Below, in pieces: positions 41,801-53,400 of a stretch of DNA of 64,000 bases; position 1 is the stretch's first letter; each line of letters opens with the position of its first letter. A program made the translations under genes and the position numbers. The stretch spans positions 3,151,501 to 3,215,500 of the forward strand of contig JAUPFP010000027.1 of NCBI GenBank assembly GCA_036925085.1, read 5' to 3'. The notes below the pieces were generated by a model. That model worked only from the letters and a program-made list of their open reading frames with translations. It did no database searches and was not told the origin of the DNA. This DNA comes from Brachycybe producta. Taxonomy: Eukaryota; Arthropoda; Diplopoda; Playtdesmida; Andrognathidae.

Positions 41801-44462
41801 TAAAAGCAGAGTGAAAATGAGTCCGTATGGATGAGCGCAGCTCTCGATCTGTGTTCATTTTGGAGCCACTTTCTTTGCTCTTTTTTTTAAAAAAACAAGA
41901 GCAAAGTGAGCTTATCCGCTACTCTCAAACATGGCGGCACCCAAATAACATCTCAATAGTATGTTAATTTTGTACGTAACATTATTAAAATTTCTGTTTG
42001 TAGGGGTCGCTACGTTAAATATGATATTTATTGTCGTCCATCTGTCCAAAAATGGTTGTTTACTATTTTAGTGCTGCTCTCATTGTAATGAAGTCACATC
42101 CCTGAGCAGTTCTATATTGGATCCATGACAGGCCATTTGGACAGCATGGTTGTTGTGTCTATAGATGCGCCTGCCTGGTCAGGGCTGGCGGTTGTGTTTG
42201 AGGCTATTTTTTTTTATCAAAAATTGTCGAAATTTCTAAAGAAACCGTTATGAAATCAGTTTGAACAGGCAATTAGAAATCGGGAAGAACTTCAGTTGGC
42301 TCCGCCCTTTTTATGACGAACGTAACTTCTAATTGGTTGGTTATGTAATCTGACGTTACCTGCTCCGCCCATTTCAACGTTGAACCACACAACAAACCAA
42401 TTAGAAGTTGCCGCGGTCGTCAGAAAAAGGGCGGAGCCAACTTCTGTTCGTCCCGATTTCTAATTGTCTGTTCAGTTTGGAGGCAAAATTAGGTATTTTC
42501 TAGGCGGTTTTATAATTACTGTTATAGTTTTCATTATATGATATTATTATTTACAGTATTTTATTATAATTTTCATATTTTATGTTTTATCTTATCATGA
42601 AATTAGATTGTTCGATGGTCAAGGGAAAAGAAAGATGACGTCACCACTTATTTTGGTTATCAGTTGACTATAAAAGAAAGGACCCCCCCCCCCCACACAC
42701 ACTTCCACGGGCTTTTCTGGATGGACACAATTTATCCTTTGTGAGTAATTTTTCAGGTGAAATGGTAAATTCTATTTGAAAATTCCCCTTTGAGTGGAAC
42801 TTTCGATTATGTCACTTTGTGCGTTTTGATTAGTTAATTGTGGTTAGATTCAATTTAGCTTATCTTCGTATCAATCAAATAAAGATATATTGTCTATATT
42901 TGAAAATGATGAAACATTTATTCGATTTGTGGTAACAATTGTTTGTGTCTGCAGGTAAGAGATAATTAATCAGTACGTGTACTTTTAAGAACTGTGTAAA
43001 TCTAGATGAAATTCGGAGTGTTTCTCGAAATTTTCCCACTAAATAAGTCGTCGATGCACAAGCGGACCACTCACCTTTAAAAAAAAAAGATATACTGGGC
43101 ATGCACTGGCACAAGTAGTAGCCTTGTGCCAACCTGTCCACACACACACAACGTCTTGAACCGTGCAGTCAAAACGTGGCGTGTGGACCGTCCTTTAGAG
43201 CAAATGTACAAACATCCAAATGATTTCTGATTGGTTCTTTTCGAGACGACAAAATTAATGATATAACGGTGAGTGACCAACGTCGTCTATATTTTTATAT
43301 TCTATACTTTTATACGAATAAATCGGTTTAGTTTCATATCTAAAGTATTGCAAATCTGGAACGATATTTGTCGTAAAGCGAGGAGGATGAATTGGTTTTA
43401 TGTTTTGATTAGAGATATAATCAAAACATAAAACCAATTCATCCTCCTCGCTTTACGACTCTATAGAATAAACTTAGAAATATGTGAATAGAATTTGAGA
43501 ACCAACTGTTGGGTGTCCTTATTGTTATTTGAAAGTTTTATTGAGAATCCATCTTACTCCTTATTACAGTGATGACACGATTAATACAATCGTCATTTAT
43601 ATTGAATGGATTTCCGCTATTTCCGCATTATATGTACATGTATATAATTATATGTATATATTGTATCTGAATTGTTTTACGAACCGAACACCTGATGACA
43701 TTCATTTTAAAATTTAAATATGATGACTTTTAAAACTTGTCTTCTGTTGACCACACAACTGGTGCAAACAAAAGAAACTTACCAATAAACCCTCCTCCAT
43801 TTGCACAGAAATCTAAAATACAATAAAACTAGTATCGTTTGAAAGCGATATGACACTTTGGTTAAAAGTTTTGATTTTGAACGAATTTCGGATCGGAAGT
43901 TGGGAATTGAACAGTTGACAGTCTTAGGGTAAGTGGGCAGTAGACGACAGTCTGAAGGAGACCGAACGGGTTCAATGAAGGACAATAAGAGAAGAAGAAG
44001 TCGAATGGTAGGTGTAACACTTTTAACTTTTTAATTGCATTTGTTTCTGTGGTTAATTATAAATACACTTAATATATTGTTAAGATGAGTGGGATTTTGG
44101 GGCATTGTTTTATGGAGGGGGTGGTTGAAGGGGCGTTCTTTTGTCCTCCTTATCCGTCCTTTAATATCCTCCTCGTGTGAATTATGAATAGAATTAAAGT
44201 TGAGTGTGTTATATTGTAAACAAACGTCATTCTAGAAAAGACGATGACATATTACAACAATTCAGTTAATTATTTTAGAAAACAATTCTCTTGATTGAAA
44301 CACAATAGAATTGCACACTTAAATATACATTATATTTAAAAGGCATTCTTATTATTATTAAGTCACCACTCTCATCGCTCTCTATCGGAAGACTCTCTCC
44401 AGAGCAACTAATTAAATTCATTAACTAGAGTCGGTCGGAAGGCGATCGCCCTCAGGTTGGGC

Positions 44463-44494
<32 letters not shown>

Positions 44495-47400
44495 TTTACA
44501 ACTTTTAAGTTTGGGACCTCTCGTTTTCATGCGCATTTTCCCACGAGAATTCACTGTTATTTATTTAAAAACTAGAAAGCACACAGGAATTCCTCTTTTA
44601 GTGTTTATGTTTGTAGTTATCTTTTCTAGTCTCGTTTATATTTTCATCCATTTTGACAGAGCTCTCTGTAAAACTAACTTAACGTGTGTTTTTTTTATTT
44701 ATCTTTTAAGTAGGTTCAATTGAGATTTTATTGTTAACAATGTTTAACACTCTGAAATTAACATTATGACTATCAATCAATTAATTAGTATTCTTATAAA
44801 CACAATTCATTTTCACAAATTTTAAAGATTTTTTTCAGAATCACCAATAGTCACAAAAATTCCCCAAATTTTGATAAAAATTTGGCAAAGTTTGATTTTT
44901 CATAATTTTAATTAAAGCTACACATTAACAATTGGATGAGAAATAAGAAAGATCATAAATCTGATCTCTCACATTTCATACAGATGTTCATTTTTTCAAA
45001 CTATTCACGAACAGATCAGATCTGGTTATTGCAATATCTTTGACCCTTGACTTCTTGAAAACAACAGCACAGCAAAGTGAATGCGCAGATCGATGAATCC
45101 TGATTATGGTTTTCTCTATTCATGGATGGATCTGGACTGCTTAAGTCCAAATCCCTTATGTTAATTTGGTGGATTGACTAGATCGTCAGATTTGAACTGA
45201 CAGATCAGACTTTTGGTCTATTCTTATAGTTAAATTTATAAACTTTTTTTTAAATTCATGGAAAGTGAAATTTGGTGACCCTCCGTTAACTGCTGCATTT
45301 TTTTTAGCAAATAAAAGTCAGGTAGAATATGCGTATTACCTCTGAACTTCTTTGTTCTTGGATAGCAGTCAGTCTTCAGATTACTTATCACAACCTTCGC
45401 CTGTTTTTATCACGATTTTCATAACTAAAAATCTCCTAAAACTGTATCAAAATTTTGTTGCCAGCCTTGGCCCCAAACTGATTACACTTAATCTTCAAAT
45501 GTACTTAATTTCATTTTACGCGTTTTTCAAGTAACTACTAGAAACATTTGTTTGGTGATGTACAATTTTAATTTATTGATATAAATTGTAGTGAAGTGAC
45601 TTTCTGTACAGGGGGTTATTTGATTAATTTATAACATAAATGTGATAGTGAATGAATAAGTAGAGAGAGAGAGAAGGGAGCGTGTGAAACTTCACTTTAA
45701 AAAGGTGTGTACACTAAATCCGCCCACTCTTTTTTTCTTGTTGTTGCCAGGTTGATTACCTTTTGTATTTGCATTAGTGTATATACTCTTAAACCACTTC
45801 ACTCACTTCCTTTGTGGACAACAACAATAACAATAATTTAAAAGCAAATAATAAATTGAGCCACAAGTAGAAGATGCCAGCGGAAAACATAGCAAATCTG
45901 CAGGTAGATTATTTCTAGAGGAAATATAGCTGCAAGCATCAGTGTTTTTGAGCTACAAGTTTAATCCCAATTTTTAAATAATGGCTAATGGAAACGGTGG
46001 TATTGTGGACCTAATTAATAATTATAAACACTCTCCAGGTAGCAACCTAAATGCCGTATTCTAAAACGGTACGGTCAGAGTGAAACTTGAACAATAAATA
46101 CCCAGAAATTATAGTTTTGTATTGCGTTATGGTTGAACTTTATTTTAAGAAACGTTTTTGAATATGGTTGTTAGTGACATAGAAATACTATTTTGGCGCA
46201 AAGTTATAGTCGCCTCACTGTAATCGTGAGGTTAGTTACGTCATATGGGTTGATAACAAATCTAGAATTGTGTCACACTGCCCGTTAGAAAAGGGATGAT
46301 AGCAGTGTTAATGTTCTCAACAGAAGATTTCTTCAGAACCGTTTATTACCTTTTATTTTCTATCAAACAAAATGACACAATTCTAGATTTTTTTATCAAC
46401 CCATATGACGTGACAAGCTTCAAGTTACTGTGAGGTGACTGTGACACCCTGTAGAAACAGAAGGTGAAACACTTAAGTCAAAATTCAGTTTTGACAGTAA
46501 GGCACCCCTTGGTGCACAGATGTTCGGACATGGGTGGCCCGAATTCTAGAGAATTCGTGGAACCAAGTTCAACCGTGAGAAAATTGGAAATAATTTCTGA
46601 TTATGATTTAATATCCCCGGCCCAGGGCAATGATTGGCCCAGTTGGTCAATCATTACGCCCTGAGGTGACAGTTGCCCCTCCCAGGAGACCGGACAAGTG
46701 AGCCTGAGACTTGAGTGTGAGGACAGTCAGAGTTTAGACGCTGAATAGGAGAGTCAGAGTCTAGAGTTGAAACTAGTAAGCCTTGTTTCAGAGTCAGTCC
46801 AAAAGGACTAGAAGAGTAAACTCTAAACACAGAGTGTAGAGTTAAATCTGACTTAGAGAACAGTATTATGTAAAAGTGATATTAATTATGTAATGAAGAG
46901 CAAGTAAATAGTTATATTCAAAATACATAAACCAGTGTCAGTGTATGTGTATTTTGGACTGTATTGAGTTCCTGTACTCCTAAAATAGAGGAGTATCCAG
47001 CAGAAGGTACTCAGACACAGCCTGAGTCCCTCTGCCTGGAGCCTCCAGCAACTCAACGAATAGGACTAGAGTTTCTTCGGCATCGTCACGCCTATATCCA
47101 AAGATCCCTAGGAAAGACGGTCTTTTTGTGGGCCGTGCCAGGCGAGGCAAGTAAATGTCGCGCCCAGTGAACCCAACCCCCAGAAGTTCAATGGCAATAG
47201 AGGCTGGTCCGCAGCAGTCGACAACAGAGTCGACCCCGGCACCACCGATTCAGCAGAGGGAACAACGTCGTCAACGAGGACGAAGAGAGGTGGGCCAGTC
47301 ATGTTACATGACTGTATAGCTGTTTTATCTAGAAATTTGAGGGAATCTAGCTGCAATTTCTGGAAAGTTGCTTTTCTGCTACATATTATGTATATTATCA

Positions 47401-50400
47401 ACAAATTAATTCAAGTAAAGGAATATCTTGTTAATTTCAATACATACAGCAATAACACCCATTTAGATATGTGTACAGAATTCTTCTCATTCTGAGTATA
47501 AATTGCACATAAGGCTTAATTGTTTTCAACCTGTTATTTTTTTTTGTTATCAAAAATTATTTATGGTGACTGCTGCTGATTACAAACAACCTACAGGGGG
47601 TGAATTAATCTTCTGCCATTTTATTTCCAGTTTTTTTGTTTCTTTTCTTAAGTCAAGTTGGTTTCAGGTTTAAATTCAAGTGACTTTCTCAGAGGTGATG
47701 TACAATCGCTTCTGGTAATAATATCATTTGCATATCATTATTCATTACAATGCAATGATAAGGTACTAATAATAATAATCGACTGCGTTCACCATCCAGG
47801 CAAAATTTGATATATAATTCATTTCTTAGAAGGGCATGATGAAAAGAAATAAGACGGCAGAAGAAGATAATGTTTATTCAATAAGCTGTGAATTACGAGG
47901 GTTGTATAGATTTATTTCCATTGCACTTTATGAATGCGAAATGCCAATTACGAGTTTTGAGATTAATTTAATTATACTTAACTTTGGACAAACTGCAATT
48001 GTTCTTAGGTAACTTGTAGTATATTTTTTTTCTGTCCCGATTTTGTCTATTATAGTGTTTGTTGTGACTTTTAAGGCCAAATTTGATCTCACTTAAAAAA
48101 AAAGTTTGACATACACTGTATTTGACAAGTTGGATTTTTTTTTTCGTTTGCGAAATTTTTACACTGAACAAGTTCTGAGTGTTTTTTTTTCTCTGTCCAA
48201 CACTTGTTCATACCACAAATATAGGACAATTTTACATTATGTTTTTCTTCTGTTTAACAAGCCACAAGGGTATTTCATATTACAGTCCAATGAACACACG
48301 AAGTCCCCAAGAAATCTGGTTTTCAAAATTCTGGTGATTTTTTTCTCGCTTATTTGCTTCTTGGTCACGAACATTTGTTAGAAATAAATGGATCGATGTG
48401 TTCTTTTTTGTTGTTTCGGTTACGGAATGTAATAGACACGGTTACACACATCAAATCGAGAATTTCTAGTTTATTGTTGGCCTATTGTATGACTGACATT
48501 TCATTTTTAGGATGAGGATATAATGTGGTGGGAAATTGACTTATATTGTCATTTGATGGAAATTCTAATACATAATTAGGCCAAACTTTGATACAAAATG
48601 AGTGCAATAATATAATCAGTTTATATAAAAATGAAAATGCATAAACGCACAAATTGCGTAAAATTAAAAAAAAATTGCATAAAGCAGCATTATTCTCAGT
48701 TATTTCTCAAAAAAACACAACTTTGCAAGAAAAAAATTCAAAAAACGGTTTCTTAAATCAGATTTTACATTATTTGCATAAAAGGAGCAATTTCCTTGCA
48801 TTTTTTTTGGGGTGGGTTTATTTATATTTACATAAAATCCATAATTTCTAAAAACCAAATTGCATAGTTTTGAATTTCTTATTTTTATGAACGTTTCGGT
48901 CTTAATTATAAGCAACAGAAATGTTTTTTGTCAAACAGGGGAAAAAAACCAGGTGGTATTTTTTGGTTTTTCAGGGCGGCCATTTGCTTTGAAATACATT
49001 TCTTTGAAGTTGCTTTTAACAGAGAGATAAATAATGACAAATATATTTTAATTGTAAAACGTTGGTACAATTAATTTTAAGAGAAAATCAGATTATAGCT
49101 TAGAAAAACATGTTGTGGACATTTTTTTCTGCTTCTTAAAGTCGGTTTAGTTTTGAACCCAAGGGATCATGAAAACCGGGATCAATAATTTAATCGTTTT
49201 TGTTGAGGGGTCCGGGGGATGGGTTGGGGGTGTGGGATCTAATCGATATACAATAAACACAAATACAATATTACAACATGAAGAAAATATTTTCACTTTC
49301 TTTTTCTTTCTCACTCTCCATATTGACATTATTGGTGTGTCTGTAATGTACTAATGAGGTAAGTGACCTCTTCTAAGTTATTTTTTCACTTTATTTTCTT
49401 CTTAATGTTTTATGAACTGCTGAATTATAGTTATTTTGAGTTTCAGGAAGAAAATTAAGAGAAACTAGAAAGTGTTTTAGAAACTAGAAGGGTAGCCCAA
49501 TCACTTAAAAACGAAATAATCAGTAGAGGGAATCAAAGAAACTGGTTAGAGGCTTTAGTTCTTCCAGAATTATAACACATATCTGTATCGATTGTAGGTT
49601 AATCTAGCCTCTAACAAGCCACTTTGATTGCAAAATCGCATGGCTGAATAGATATTTATTTTGTTTTTGTGACATTAACCACTACAGTGGGTAATGTTTT
49701 GCACCAGAGACGTTTTTTTTTCTAAATTTGAACTTTAAAACCGTACAGTGAACGTTTTTTTTTAGTAACAACAACATGAAAATATTCAAATTGTTTTCAA
49801 AACTAGAATGGTAAAAGATTATGTTAAAAGTGTTTTCATAGCAATACATCTTAAAAAAATATACATTTTATAGTTCAGTTTGAAAATAACCCGTTTTCAG
49901 GTTTTTTCGTGAACACAAAAAGTGTATTTTGAAAGATATCATCATGAAGCATTATCACAAACTACATGTATTGTAGTTTCTAAAACACTTGAATTTTTTT
50001 TTCGTAATGTTTCTCCTGAAAAACGTTTTTCTCAAAACCCGTGATGGGGGTTGTCTCCATCACTGGAGACAAAAACAAAGCGAATATCTATTCAGTCACC
50101 TTTAATAATCAACAGTTCGAGAGGCGTTTCTATTTTAAAACAAGCTTAAATTTATTTTCTATCAATACAACAAAATTTGGGGGTTTTTTTTTCCTTTGTA
50201 AACTTGTATAATGTATGCATAAATTATCCACACACAAATATTTCTCTTGATCTTCAGATTTTTACCGTAAATTAGTAATTTAAAAACGAAAAAGAGGTTC
50301 ATGGATGAATTTTGAATTATTTTTTGTTTCTTTTTTTTTAAGTGTTTGACCCTTTTTTTTCTCTTCAGATGTATGTAATACATTCATATAACGACTTTCT

Positions 50401-53400
50401 TTTAATTAACTGAACTAATTTGTTACTTCTTTTGTTTAAAATTCATTGTTTCTTTCCCTATTCTTTTATTTTGTTTTCTTGAAAAATGTCTTCCTGGTTT
50501 TGTTTTGTTGTGACGTCGTCATTTTATGCAAATGATAATTATTATTATTAAATTGCTTGCGTGTTGGTTAAAAGAAATTTAGGAAACAGTTTCAATGGAT
50601 TCCTTTCTAGTAGAATTTTTTGTAATCTTAGGTACATTTTAACCAAAAAAACAAAGATATAATATTATTATAAATTCTTTTATTTCAAGTAGCAAGAATT
50701 TTTATATTTATGGTTTAAAGATGCCAATTAATTTTACATTGGAGTCAACTGGTTTTTTATTATAATTTCTGGGGCGTGTTTGTATACATTTTTCAAAAAT
50801 GTAGTTTAGAACCTAATAAACAGCTATGGCAGCTATACAGCTAAAATTAAATTAATTATTATAGACTTTTTTTACATTACGGGTAATTTTTATCAATTAT
50901 CAGTGTTGTCATTTTAAAGGGTATTTTCTATGATTTCAAGTTGATTAAAAATTTCGAAAAATTAAAATTCGTTAATTGGGGGGATTTTCATGAAATATTT
51001 ACATAAATTGGTGAAATTTAGCTGTAACTTGGTTGCTATTTATTTTTTCCGCTCTGTATTTATATTTTTTGTGGAGTTTTGTAACGTTTCTTTCATTTTT
51101 GTGGGGATAAATTACAGAAATGGCCAGTTTTATTTTATAATTTAAGAGCTCTCGGTGTCAATGGCACGTGTGCGGTGGTGTTGGTGGTATTGTACTGTAA
51201 AATAATTCCAGAGAATTCATATGAAAAAAAGGAGATTTCATTGTTTCTTGACATATTATCATGGTCACCATATATAATAATATAAAGAACACTTCATGTA
51301 TGACTGATGTTATGAGCTTATTTTATGGATATGCTGTTTGCATTATTGTGTTTTTGTAACGCATTTGTGAATATGATTACAACAATAATAATATATAATA
51401 GTACAATAGAAAAGTCATAGGAAGTGACTGTGCTGTGTGGGTGGGCATAGGTGTCACACTTTGTAGATATAATATTAATATAAATATATCACAACCCTCC
51501 TCCACCTACTTTGAGGGTTAATAACATAAACCCTCAAAGAAAGTGGGAGGGTTGTGTTGTGATGATATATTTAAATTGGCAAATTAATAAAATAATATCA
51601 AGAGAAAGAAAACTTTTAAGCCTAATATACACTCATGTGACAGGCTTATAAATTTATAAAAATGTATAACGTTTTATTCAAATTTTGTGATTTTTAATTT
51701 TAGTTGGGGTTTTAAAACCAGGAGTAACAAATACGGAAAAGAATTTGAAATTGTTTCAGAAACTAGAACGTTAGCTGAATTACTGTTTTCATATTTGATA
51801 TCTTTCAAAATAAACTTTTTATTCTTGTCTAAGAATTAAAAAAATTGGATATCTCATTTTCAAACTGAAATAAAAGCTTACTGTACTTAAAAAAGATAAC
51901 AAACATGAAAAATGCCATTTAAGTGACTTTCTAGTTTCTAAATCACTTTCAAGTTTCCCTTCAGTTTTGCACCTGAAAGACAGAAATTTAACCAGAGTTC
52001 ATAGGGGCGTTTTTTTTTTAACTAAAATGTCTCATTAAAAATGATTATAAAGAGAGAGGGAGAGTAATAAATCAGAATCAATGATTTAATCAAGAGAATA
52101 TTTTCTTGAAAATTCGTTTTTCACAATTTTTAATGAGAAGGTGAAAGGGGGGGGGGGTGTTAGTTAAACGTTTTAATCCGTGTTATTATTAAGTTAGTAA
52201 ACCTTAATCTTCCTGTTATAAAAGTGAAATTTCGTTTCCGTATTTATACCTGCTTTTATTATTTTTTAGTTTAAGGTTATCGTTTTTAATACTTATTATG
52301 GGAAAAAGTCACGATTAAAAGCGGTTTTATTTGATGTGTGTGTATTTTACTTATACGTGTTTAATGTTAAAAGTTTAAATCTATGGTCAGTTTGGTTCAA
52401 GAGGTCAGGTGTGATTAAAACATTTTTTTTTGTTTCATACTTCCGTCCACCGTTATTTCTTATAAAATTTTATATGTTAAGAGATAACGATTTACCTATA
52501 TACAATTTTTATAATTCCTTCAGGGGGGGGGGGGGGGGGTTATGAAAAAAAGGTCGAATTTTATATCGTCAGTCAATATGATAAAAAAAAATATATATTC
52601 CTTCCGTGTTGCGCCGGTTAATATTTTTAAAAGGTTCATTTGTGTTAATTACAATCCAAGTGATAATATTTGTTCGACTTTTAATTGTTTTTTTTTTAAT
52701 ATTCTAAAAAGTTGTGGTTTGTAAATATTTAGTATGCAGCAGTTATTATGAAATTAGTTAAAAACTTTGGAAGTTCAAATTGAAAATCGAAGGCTTCAAG
52801 TCAGTCAGTTTATTATTAGTCTCGAGTCTATAATTATTATCAAAGTATTTATCTTGTATCCCATTTAAATATATTAAATTATTATATTTTATGTTTGTTA
52901 ATACAAACATAAAATATAAGATTAGTTTAGCACGAGCTTTGACTTAGCAGTCATTATGACTAACACCCTCTAAATAATCACATAATTGAGTGATCACTAT
53001 TCACTAGTAATTAGTAATACATTTTGATGTTTTTAAACAAAATAAAAATATGCAAAAATAATGTTTAATTACACGAGATATAATTAAATTTATTGACACT
53101 GGTTGGTTGTGTGTTCCAAAAATGTCAACTAATATAGAAACAGTAGAAATATTAAGATTATACGGGCGTGGTAAGGTTATAATTTTTAACTTATAAGTAG
53201 GGCTCGGATTTTTATGCAATATATAGCAAATGTTTCTCAATCGGTGGCCCAATAACCAATTAATAAATTAACTATTCAATCAACAATTATTTTTTTTTCT
53301 ATCAAAACACTGGTCAGAGGCTAGAACTCTAGTTGACAAACTGATAGTGACCAGACATCTAGCTTCTAACCAGCCTTTTTGATTAGAAAATGCAATAATT

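Larger units (their letters stand above)
28744..43782. other. ZP intron 2 containing the full-length retrotransposon
   Basis: 15.0 kb. Besides the 10.4-kb retrotransposon it holds a family C copy with nested B (28845-29375), family E copies (29395-29515, 41578-41725), two family B palindromes (40626-40767, 42264-42471), an inverted-repeat element (41772-42147), a 42-bp-arm hairpin (43370-43459) and AT-rich filler. The segments 40770-41570 and 42480-43360 hold nothing I recognise. Confidence 0.55.

Noticed and set aside
43370-43459. Calling the perfect hairpin a microRNA gene
   Set aside because: Perfect 42-bp pairing without bulges is unlike a typical animal pre-miRNA, and no seed could be recognised.
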